Assembly (NCBI GenBank): GCA_017545365.1
Contig: JAFWOP010000135.1
Span: 1 to 11,196, forward strand
Direction: 5' to 3'
Length of the DNA stretch: 11,196 nt
Source of the DNA: Bacteroidales bacterium
GTDB taxonomy: Bacteria; Bacteroidota; Bacteroidia; Bacteroidales; P3
The position numbers and the translations under genes were made by a program. Shown here one piece after another: positions 1-5,881 of this stretch; the stretch's first letter is position 1; every line of letters starts with the position of its first letter. The notes below the pieces were generated by a model, which saw only the letters and a list, made by a program, of their open reading frames with translations, had not been told where the DNA came from and made no database searches.

Positions 1-74
1 TGATTGCTGATGGCAGCCAGCGCCACTTGCGCCTTGAACTCTGCCGTGAATTTTCCTTGCATTTTTTTAGCCAT
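1..74 (-). CDS. IS3-family transposase OrfA, N-terminal 24 codons only
   Basis: The minus strand from 74 reads MAKKMQGKFTAEFKAQ followed by VALAAISN and then runs off the window. The K-FTAEFKA-VALAA pattern is the standard opening of IS3/IS911-type OrfA, a small helix-turn-helix protein that binds the element's ends and is normally fused to the DDE transposase OrfB by programmed frameshifting. The ATG at 74 is preferred because a Bacteroidetes-type promoter box lies about ten bases upstream. An internal ATG four codons later is possible. Only the N-terminus is visible, so activity cannot be judged. Confidence 0.72.
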   Translation of the reverse strand, partial: MAKKMQGKFTAEFKAQVALAAISN

Positions 75-84
75 TTTCTGATTG

Positions 85-92
85 CAAAATTA
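85..92 (-). promoter_or_regulatory. Promoter box for the IS transposase (TAATTTTG)
   Basis: The minus strand carries TAATTTTG, a full match to the Bacteroidetes -7 consensus TAnnTTTG, about ten bases before the OrfA start. The implied leader is only a few bases long, as is often seen for tightly limited transposase expression. The -33 TTTG partner is not convincing. Confidence 0.45.
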
Positions 93-119
93 CAAATTTT
101 TTTCCGCATATCAGTGGTC

Positions 120-127
120 TAAATTTG
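120..127 (+). promoter_or_regulatory. Outward-facing promoter-like box within the IS terminal repeat
   Basis: The plus strand has TAAATTTG inside the terminal inverted repeat, matching the TAnnTTTG box. A T-tract (TTTT, about 98-101) sits roughly 19 bases upstream at the position of the -33 TTTG element. It would fire out of the IS towards the OmpA-family gene at 289, giving a leader of about 155 bases through the interrupted-gene remnant. I see no better promoter between 140 and 289. IS-borne outward promoters driving neighbours are well documented in Bacteroides. Confidence 0.4.
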
Positions 128-141
128 GGGGAGTATTACAC

Positions 142-252
142 TTTTTGCCCGATGCCGCCCTCACCAGCCTGAAAGGCTATGAACACGGACGTGAATTGGT
201 GCAACAGAATAGCCAATTCATGGCTGACTATTTCTTCTCTCAGCATAGATAG
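142..252 (+). pseudogene. 3' remnant of a gene cut by the IS insertion
   Basis: Directly after the IS terminus an open frame runs 36 codons to a TAG at 250-252. The peptide opens FLPDAALTSLKGYEHGRELV and ends DYFFSQHR. It has no start codon near its 5' end, has normal coding-like composition and begins at the IS boundary, so it is best read as the C-terminus of an interrupted protein whose N-terminal part lies left of the IS. I do not recognise the family. The remnant would be part of the leader of the next gene if transcription starts in the IS. Confidence 0.5.
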
Positions 253-288
253 AGTACACAATAAAAATGCCCGACAAGCGTTATTCAC

Positions 289-1854
289 ATGATGAAACTG
301 AAATTTGTATATATTATTCTCTTGATGCTAGCTTTGGCTCCCGTGGCCAAGGCCCAGTATACCGTCGACAATAAGAAGGCTGTCAGCGAGTTTGAGAAGG
401 GGCAGCAATTGCTGTCGAGCAATCCGGCTAAAGCCTTTGACCATTTTGAGAAAGCCTTGAAGGCAGAACCGGCCTTTGCCGAGGTGCGGCTGACGATGGC
501 GGCATGGTATATGGACCACGACAGCCTCGGCTTGGCAGAAGAGCAGTTGAGGGCTTTCCTCCGCTACGACAAAGGCAAGCATAAGAAGTGGGGCGCTTCG
601 GCACAGTACGACTTGGAGTGTATCGCCTTCCGCCGTCAGGCAATGGCAAACCCCGTGCCGTTCACTCCCGAGAATATGGGTGCAAACATCAACAGCCCTG
701 ATGATGAGTATCTGCCTACCCTCACCGCCGACGGGAAAATGTTGATTTTTGCCCGATACAACCGTCCCGCTATGACAGAGGACTTTTACGCTAGCCGACT
801 GAAAGATGGTAAGTGGACCAAGGCTGTGCGCATGGCGGAGCCACTGAACAGCGACGAAAATGAGGGAGCGGGCTGTATATCACAGGACGGGCGCATACTA
901 TACTTCACCGCCTGCGGGCGAAAGGATGGTGCCGGACGTTGCGACCTATATGTCTCCTACCGTAAGGCAGGGGGCTGGAGCCGTCCACAGAACCTAGGCC
1001 CTGCCATCAACACCAGCGGGTGGGAGTCGCAGCCCTGTCTCTCTATCGACGGGCAGACGCTCTATTTCGTCAGCGACCGCAGCGGAGGCTACGGCGGCAT
1101 GGACATCTGGCGTAGCACCTTGGTGGAAGGACGATGGAGTAAGCCCGTAAATATGGGAGCCACTATCAACACCAGTGGCGATGAGAAGAGCCCCTTTGTG
1201 TCGTTCGACGACCAGAGACTCTATTTCTCCTCCAACGGACGTGTGGGCATGGGAGGACTGGACCTCTTTGTCAGTCGCCGCACAGGCGATACCACATGGA
1301 GCGAGCCAGAGAACTTGGGCTACCCCATCAACACACGTGGCGACGAGAGTTCGCTCATCGTCTCGCCCGATGGCAGCACCGCCATCTACGCTAGTGACGG
1401 CGGTCAAGGTGGGCTTGACCTCTACACCTTTGCCCTGCCTGAAGCCGCCCGCCCCGAGCCGATTGTGTATAAAGAAGAAATCACCGAAGTGGCACCCGAG
1501 CTGAAAGTGGGCGAAAGCATCACACTTAAGAACGTCTTCTTCCAGACAGGCAAATACACCCTGCTCGATATCTCCATCGTGGAACTTGACAAGGTGGTGG
1601 AGATGATGCAGAGCCATCCCAGCCTGCGCATCGAACTGGGCGGACATACCGACAACGTGGGCAATGAGGCCTCGAACCAGAAACTCTCGGAGCAGAGAGC
1701 CAAGGCAGTGTACGACTACTTGGTTGGGCACGGCGTGAGTGCCGACCGCCTGAGCTATAAAGGCTATGGCCAAAGCCAGCCCGTAGCCGACAACAGCACC
1801 CCTGAAGGCCGCCGCCAGAACCGCCGCACCGTCTTCACCATCCTAGAAAAATAA
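289..1854 (+). CDS. OmpA-family envelope protein with TPR and PD40 propeller regions
   Basis: 521 residues. Residues 1-22 are a signal peptide (hydrophobic core IILLMLALAP, cleavage likely after AKA). Residues about 30-115 form a TPR-like helical region. Five PD40/WD40-like blades follow at about 140-380, each with an SxDG-type turn and a LYF or IYAS strand plus a GGxD(L/I) motif (for example GGYGGMDIW and GMGGLDLF). Residues about 412-520 are an OmpA C-terminal peptidoglycan-binding domain, shown by GGHTDNVGN, LSEQRAKAV and GRRQNRRTVF. The protein should sit in the periplasm or at the outer membrane, tethered to peptidoglycan. The order TPR, propeller, OmpA recalls PorE (PG1058) of the T9SS, but the carboxypeptidase-regulatory domain of PorE is not evident and there is no clear lipobox. 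Function is therefore inferred only as envelope anchoring or scaffolding. ATG 292 is an alternative start. Confidence 0.9.
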   Translation: MMKLKFVYIILLMLALAPVAKAQYTVDNKKAVSEFEKGQQLLSSNPAKAFDHFEKALKAEPAFAEVRLTMAAWYMDHDSLGLAEEQLRAFLRYDKGKHKKWGASAQYDLECIAFRRQAMANPVPFTPENMGANINSPDDEYLPTLTADGKMLIFARYNRPAMTEDFYASRLKDGKWTKAVRMAEPLNSDENEGAGCISQDGRILYFTACGRKDGAGRCDLYVSYRKAGGWSRPQNLGPAINTSGWESQPCLSIDGQTLYFVSDRSGGYGGMDIWRSTLVEGRWSKPVNMGATINTSGDEKSPFVSFDDQRLYFSSNGRVGMGGLDLFVSRRTGDTTWSEPENLGYPINTRGDESSLIVSPDGSTAIYASDGGQGGLDLYTFALPEAARPEPIVYKEEITEVAPELKVGESITLKNVFFQTGKYTLLDISIVELDKVVEMMQSHPSLRIELGGHTDNVGNEASNQKLSEQRAKAVYDYLVGHGVSADRLSYKGYGQSQPVADNSTPEGRRQNRRTVFTILEK

Positions 1855-1888
1855 CCCTAGCAATACTAGTAATACTAGAGATACTAGA
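1853..1888 (+). repeat. Four 9-bp units with CTAG, overlapping the upstream stop codon
   Basis: The spacer reads as 9-bp units AACCCTAGC, AATACTAGT, AATACTAGA and GATACTAGA, placing CTAG at 1857, 1866, 1875 and 1884. A fifth CTAG lies at 1843 in the coding end. The array starts within the TAA stop of the OmpA-family gene and ends 13 bases before the sirtuin start. It is a microsatellite-like array, possibly variable in copy number. No function is assigned. Confidence 0.7.
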
Positions 1889-1901
1889 AAAAAGAAATGA
1901 T

Positions 1902-2585
1902 ATGAAAAAGAAAGTAGTAGTCCTTACCGGTGCCGGCATCAGTGCCGAAAGCGGCATCAGCACTTTCCGCGACAGCGACGGTTTGTGGGAGCAGTACCGT
2001 GTGGAAGATGTGGCCACCTATGATGCCTATCTGCGCAATCCCGAGTTGGTGCTCAACTTCTACAACGAGCGCCGCCGCCAGCTATTCCAAGTCAAGCCCA
2101 ACGAAGGCCATCGCCAGCTGGTGCGTCTGGAGGAAAAATACGATGTGTACATCGTCACCCAGAACATCGACAATCTGCACGAACAGGCGGGTTCCACAAA
2201 TGTCCTTCATTTGCATGGCCTCCTCACCCAAGCACGCAGCGACCGCGATGACAACCTCATCATCGATATCGGCGACCGCGACATCCACTTGGGCGACAAA
2301 GCCCCCGACGGTGCCCAGCTGCGCCCCCATATCGTGTGGTTTGGCGAGGCGGTGCCCAACATCGAACCCGCCGCCGCGCTGTGCGAGCAGGCCGACTACT
2401 TCATCGTGGTGGGCACCTCAATGAACGTCTACCCTGCCGCTGGCCTCATCCATTATGTGCCGCGCACATCGCCCTGCTATCTGGTCGACCCCAAGGCTGT
2501 GCCCATCTCACGGCCTATCACCATCTTTCAAGAGAAGGCAGGCACCGGTGTCAAAAAGGTGGTGGACGAACTAATGTCAATCTAA
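1902..2585 (+). CDS. NAD-dependent protein deacylase, sirtuin family (Zn-less, class III-like)
   Basis: 227 residues, normal for a minimal bacterial sirtuin. It removes acyl groups from lysines of cytoplasmic proteins using NAD. NAD-binding motifs are GAGISAESGIS (10-20), TFRD (21-24), TQNID (86-90) and GTSMNV (171-176). The catalytic base is H105 in HLHG. Y54 and R57 in FYNERR form the YxxR pair that marks class III (SIRT5/CobB-like) enzymes able to remove succinyl or malonyl groups. The segment 107-140 that usually carries two CxxC zinc knuckles has no cysteine; it is replaced by an Asp-rich stretch before RPHIVWFGE. As I recall, other Bacteroidetes sirtuins also lack these cysteines, so this is probably lineage-typical rather than decay. 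The gene starts 47 bases after the OmpA-family gene and is followed after 22 bases by the T9SS cargo gene, so co-transcription is likely. Confidence 0.93.
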   Translation: MKKKVVVLTGAGISAESGISTFRDSDGLWEQYRVEDVATYDAYLRNPELVLNFYNERRRQLFQVKPNEGHRQLVRLEEKYDVYIVTQNIDNLHEQAGSTNVLHLHGLLTQARSDRDDNLIIDIGDRDIHLGDKAPDGAQLRPHIVWFGEAVPNIEPAAALCEQADYFIVVGTSMNVYPAAGLIHYVPRTSPCYLVDPKAVPISRPITIFQEKAGTGVKKVVDELMSI

Positions 2586-2607
2586 TCATTCATTAAATAA
2601 ACAACCC

Positions 2608-3279
2608 ATGAAAAAGTTATTATCTTTTGCACTCCTGCTCAGCAGTTTCATGTTGCTGAATGCACAAACACAAATCAGCTTTGTCTGCAACGGACAAACC
2701 TATCAGAATGGAGAATCCTTTGCTGTGGTTCTTGAAAATAACTACAGTACCGAGGCCATCTCCCTGCACAACAACACATCGTCGCGTCTCCAGAACCTTG
2801 TCATCACGGTCACCCAACTCGAGAGCAACGGCATCGAGATTTCGGCCCTCTGTACCGAACAATGCGTACCCGGCTTGGTCAGCGTCCCATTCAATATTGC
2901 CCCCAACGGCGACTACCCATTTAGTATCGACTACGAGATGGATGAGACGGTTGAGAATCCCTACTGTGTGTATAATGTGGAAGTCTCCAACGGCTCCATC
3001 ACCTGCTCGGCTGTTGTGCGTCTCCAGACTTCCCCGCTTGGTATCGAGGCCGTGGTGATGAGCCATATCAGCGCTTATCCCAATCCCGCCGAAGGTCAGG
3101 TGAACATCAGCTATGAAGTCGCCCAGCCCTCCACCCTCGCTGTCTACGACGTGCAAGGCCGCATGGTACGCCAGCTGACTGTTGCTGGCAGCGGCAATGC
3201 TGTCATTGACAACCTCCCTGCTGGCATCTACGCCTATGGAATCTTGGGCAACACCATGAAGAAACTGATTGTCAAATAA
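2608..3279 (+). CDS. Secreted protein with type IX secretion C-terminal sorting domain
   Basis: 223 residues. Residues 1-19 are a signal peptide (LLSFALLLSSFMLLNA). The middle, about 20-145, looks like a small beta-rich domain with five cysteines (27, 82, 86, 120, 133) and no recognised enzyme motif. Residues about 146-223 match the T9SS type A sorting domain: YPNPAEGQVNISY, then VYDVQGRMV, NLPAGIYAYGI and a basic end MKKLIVK. In this family the domain directs passage through the outer membrane and is then usually removed, leaving the protein surface-bound or released. The gene lies 22 bases after the sirtuin and ends just before a strong terminator hairpin. The mature domain is unidentified. 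Confidence 0.88.
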   Translation: MKKLLSFALLLSSFMLLNAQTQISFVCNGQTYQNGESFAVVLENNYSTEAISLHNNTSSRLQNLVITVTQLESNGIEISALCTEQCVPGLVSVPFNIAPNGDYPFSIDYEMDETVENPYCVYNVEVSNGSITCSAVVRLQTSPLGIEAVVMSHISAYPNPAEGQVNISYEVAQPSTLAVYDVQGRMVRQLTVAGSGNAVIDNLPAGIYAYGILGNTMKKLIVK

Positions 3280-3302
3280 AGCACGGGCGCACCCCAGTGT
3301 AT

Positions 3303-3328
3303 GGGCGTACCCCGTGTACGCCCTTTTT
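3303..3328 (+). terminator. Rho-independent terminator after the T9SS cargo gene
   Basis: A perfect 8-bp GC-rich stem, GGGCGTAC at 3303-3310 and GTACGCCC at 3316-3323, encloses the 5-base loop CCCGT and is followed by TTTTT. It starts 24 bases after the cargo stop codon. It ends five bases before the ATG at 3334 and overlaps an earlier in-frame ATG at 3301, arguing against that earlier start. A near copy of its left half (GGGCGCACCCCAGTGTA) lies just upstream. Confidence 0.82.
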
Positions 3329-3333
3329 GCTCT

Positions 3334-4167
3334 ATGCGTCTCTACACTACATGCAAAAATTGTGGCAAGCCCATTTATTTGAAGGGGGGGTATAAAACTG
3401 CATCTGAAGTCAGAGACCATATGGGAGAAATACCCACCCTCCGTTGTTCTCATTGTGGCAAGACCAGTCATCTCCCATACACCTGTTTATGGAGCAAGAC
3501 TTGGGGACCGTGGCTCACCGTAGGCATTCTTTCTGCCTTCATTCTTGGTGCTGTGGCACTGGCCGCACTCCTACAGCAGACAGGGGCAAACATTGCTACG
3601 GTGATATGGATACCCTTTGCCGCCATGGCCGTCTACGCCCTGCTGGCCAAGCGCGAGTCGGATGCCGTTGAACACTACAAACGTTCTTGGGAAGAGGCTC
3701 CCCCGCCACGTCTCACTGTCGAGGCCGCAGCAGATTTCACTGACATAGAACTAGTCGACTGGTTCGACATAGCATCATACGACGACATCACCAACCCATA
3801 CAGTCAAGTCATTTACTATGCCACCTGTTTGAATTATGAGGAGGCACCCCGTTATTTCGAGTGGTACTATTATTACGAGGCCAACGAGCACGACACCCCC
3901 GACGACGGCACCCTGCTCTACGGAAGTCTCATCGCTGTTGGGGCTGCCCGCCATGCCGAGACAGTCCGCCAGGCCCGTGAGATTTATCTTCAAAACAGAA
4001 CCGAGATAGAACGCTGCGTCCACAGTGTCACCCACGACGGCTACCAGCTGTTGCTCTCCCTCAATCTTTTCGACAAGCAGGACGATGCTACGGCAGAGTA
4101 CTACCGCACCGAACCCCTTCTACCCCTTGTAGCACAATACATACGTGAGCACATAGACCAACTCTGA
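3334..4167 (+). CDS. Zinc-ribbon, two-helix membrane protein of unknown function
   Basis: 277 residues from ATG 3334, chosen because the longer frame from 3301 would be encoded by the terminator hairpin and adds an arginine/proline-rich stub before the conserved-looking start. An N-terminal zinc ribbon has C7-K-N-C10-G-K and C38-S-H-C41-G-K. Two hydrophobic helices follow at about 60-80 and 87-105, then a charged cytoplasmic-type tail rich in acidic and aromatic residues. In the tail, the pattern around NPYSQVIYYA, EWYYYYEAN and SLIAVGAARHAETV faintly recalls DMP19/DUF4375 domains, which is only a suggestion. I do not recognise the family. The promoter is unclear, so expression may depend on read-through or on a site inside the upstream gene. 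Confidence 0.75.
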   Translation: MRLYTTCKNCGKPIYLKGGYKTASEVRDHMGEIPTLRCSHCGKTSHLPYTCLWSKTWGPWLTVGILSAFILGAVALAALLQQTGANIATVIWIPFAAMAVYALLAKRESDAVEHYKRSWEEAPPPRLTVEAAADFTDIELVDWFDIASYDDITNPYSQVIYYATCLNYEEAPRYFEWYYYYEANEHDTPDDGTLLYGSLIAVGAARHAETVRQAREIYLQNRTEIERCVHSVTHDGYQLLLSLNLFDKQDDATAEYYRTEPLLPLVAQYIREHIDQL

Positions 4168-4168
4168 C

Positions 4169-4260
4169 ATTGCTTGATTGTCTGAGTAATTTGACTGCGT
4201 CAGCACTCAAGCATTAACACATTCAAGCATTCAAGCAATAATTCAAGCATTCAAGCAATA
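4169..4260 (+). repeat. Spacer repeat block including an exact 20-bp tandem duplication
   Basis: The 100-base spacer between the zinc-ribbon gene and the TPR gene is nearly all repeat. ATTCAAGCATTCAAGCAATA occurs twice without mismatch at 4221-4240 and 4241-4260, and each copy contains two ATTCAAGC words. The 5' part, ATTGCTTGATTGT at 4169-4181, is nearly the reverse complement of the ATTCAAGCAAT words, so the spacer can fold back on itself. The block shares three modules with 7848-8044. It ends seven bases before the next start codon. Confidence 0.8.
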
Positions 4261-4267
4261 AAACTAT

Positions 4268-5773
4268 ATGACCGAAGAATATATCAACCTAGGCATAGAA
4301 CAGCTCGACAACGACGATACCGAGCGCGCCTTGCAGTATTTCCAAGCCGCCTACGACCTACAGCCCGACAATGCCGAGGTGCTTTTCTATCTTGGAATAG
4401 CCTACAGCCGCTTGGAACAATATGAGGAGGCCACACACTATTTCAAGCTCTCGCTACACTACGAACCCAACGCTGCCGAAACGTGGCTGAACCTCGCCAA
4501 CCGCTATGACGACATGAACCAGCACGACCAAGCGGAGGAAGCCTACCGCACCGCCTGCAATATCACACCCGACAATGACAACATCTATCTCGAATGGGGC
4601 ATCTGCTACTACAATCAGGAACGCTACAACGAGGCACTGGCATGTTTCGAACATGCCGTCCGCCTTAATGCCGACAATATAGATGCCATGTGGCAACAGG
4701 GTGATGCGTTGGTGAAACTGGGACATTATGAAGAGGCGTTTGAAATTTCCTCCACCCTTTGTGAGCGCGACCCCGACAATTGGCAAGCATGGTACAACAA
4801 AGCTTGGTGTCTTGAAAAGTTAAACCGATACGAACAAGTCGTCCCTGCGGCCCAACAGGTAATCACCCTTTGCCCCGACAACGAAGACGGCTATGAACTG
4901 ATGGGGAATGCCCTTCTAAAGACAGGTCATTTCGAAGAAGCCCTTGTCCAGTATGGCATAGCTCTGAAATACTGCCCTACCTATTGGAGCGTATGGGCGA
5001 GCAAGGGTTTCTGCCTCCTCCGCTTGGAGCGTTATGCCGAAGCCCTGCCCTGCTACGAGACCGCCACACGCGAAGTGCCCGATGACCCCGAATGGTGGAA
5101 CAGCCAAGGCTTCATCCTCCACCAGTTGAAACGCGATGAAGAGGCTCTTGCCTGTTACGGGAAGGCCATACGTCTCAAACCCGACTATACCTTGGTTCTC
5201 AGCAATATGGCTGATATTTACCAAAGCCGTAAAGCATACAACAAAGCAGAACAACTATACACACAAGCCTACCATCTCGACCCCGACCACCGACGCTACG
5301 ACCTCTTCTCCGCCACTTGGTGCATGTATTGCACCCAACGTTACAAGGAGATGATTCCACCCCTCCTCACCCTTCTGCCCTTCGCCAAAGAGGACAACCT
5401 GCCAGTTGCCAACCGCCTAGGGATGGCCTATAAGAATCTGCATCGGTACAGCCTAGCTGTCAAATACTATACCCTCGAACTTGAAACATCCCCCGACAAT
5501 TCCCAAGTCCTCGACTGCTGGCTCAACATCGCCATATGCAATGAGAAATTGAAACACTACAACCAAGCAGAAACCGCATGGACGAAAGCTTTGGAACTAT
5601 GCGACGACTACGAATGCAAAGCCTTGTGCCTCTATGGCTTAGGTATGATATGCAGCAAGCGGCATCAATACAAAGATGCAGTGGAATACTTCAATCGCTC
5701 CCTAGCCCTCGACCCCGACTTCGACGACTGCCGTGAGGCCCGTAACAATGCCCTCCTCCACAGCTCCCTCTAA
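4268..5773 (+). CDS. Cytoplasmic protein of about 14 tandem TPR units
   Basis: 501 residues with no signal peptide or membrane segment. About 14 consecutive TPR units of 34-37 residues fill the whole chain, visible from the recurring W/Y-x-x-LG-x-A/C start, the YxEA turn and the P-D-N/D/Y linker (LQPDN, ITPDN, RDPDN, LCPDN, EVPDD, LKPDY, LDPDH, TSPDN, LDPDF). The unit around residues 340-375 is the most divergent. TPR solenoids bind partner proteins or peptides; no catalytic domain is fused here, so this is likely a scaffold or adaptor with unknown partner. The preceding zinc-ribbon membrane protein, also of unknown role, is its nearest same-strand neighbour. The start ATG lies seven bases after the repeat block. 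Confidence 0.88.
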   Translation: MTEEYINLGIEQLDNDDTERALQYFQAAYDLQPDNAEVLFYLGIAYSRLEQYEEATHYFKLSLHYEPNAAETWLNLANRYDDMNQHDQAEEAYRTACNITPDNDNIYLEWGICYYNQERYNEALACFEHAVRLNADNIDAMWQQGDALVKLGHYEEAFEISSTLCERDPDNWQAWYNKAWCLEKLNRYEQVVPAAQQVITLCPDNEDGYELMGNALLKTGHFEEALVQYGIALKYCPTYWSVWASKGFCLLRLERYAEALPCYETATREVPDDPEWWNSQGFILHQLKRDEEALACYGKAIRLKPDYTLVLSNMADIYQSRKAYNKAEQLYTQAYHLDPDHRRYDLFSATWCMYCTQRYKEMIPPLLTLLPFAKEDNLPVANRLGMAYKNLHRYSLAVKYYTLELETSPDNSQVLDCWLNIAICNEKLKHYNQAETAWTKALELCDDYECKALCLYGLGMICSKRHQYKDAVEYFNRSLALDPDFDDCREARNNALLHSSL

Positions 5774-5808
5774 TCTCAATAACTGGGGAAGGCTACGCAC
5801 AAAAAATC

Positions 5809-5837
5809 TTTTATTTAAATAAAAAAACGTAACTTTG
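5809..5837 (+). promoter_or_regulatory. Bacteroidetes-type promoter for kbl
   Basis: TAACTTTG at 5830-5837 matches the TAnnTTTG -7 box. A T-rich TTTT at 5809-5812 sits about 17 bases upstream in place of the -33 TTTG. The surrounding 5800-5880 is very AT-rich, unlike the flanking genes, giving a leader of about 40 bases before the kbl ATG. This is among the best promoter matches on the plus strand in the window. Confidence 0.6.
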
Positions 5838-5881
5838 TAATTCGATATTTTAATAAATAACAAACATAAAACACTGTAATT

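Larger units (their letters stand above)
1..140 (-). mobile_element. Upstream end of an IS3-family insertion sequence (partial)
   Basis: The outer terminus lies at 140. Read leftward on the minus strand it begins TGTAATACTCCCCC and continues to TTTAGACCA, starting with the TG expected of IS3-family ends. A transposase OrfA start codon follows about 66 bases inside, a normal distance for this family. A closely similar terminus, in inverted orientation, occurs at 11056-11080, which supports this being a true terminal inverted repeat. The rest of the element is outside the window, so length, subgroup and target duplication cannot be read. The element abuts the remnant of an interrupted reading frame at 142-252. 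Confidence 0.75.

Noticed and set aside
994..1773. 259-codon minus-strand frame within the OmpA-family gene
   Set aside because: It is antisense to well-supported PD40 and OmpA domains, and its His/Val/Ala-rich composition is typical of a shadow frame.
3301..3333. Earlier in-frame ATG for the zinc-ribbon protein
   Set aside because: The eleven extra codons are encoded by a terminator stem and its T tract, and would add a stub before the ribbon that has no family meaning.
2620..3471. 283-codon minus-strand frame across the T9SS cargo gene
   Set aside because: It spans two plus-strand genes and the terminator, with no motif. The plus-strand frame has a signal peptide and a sorting domain.
4169..4260. 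Possible CRISPR array in the ATTCAAGC-rich spacer
   Set aside because: The words are contiguous and far too short, with no unique spacers of regular length and no cas genes.
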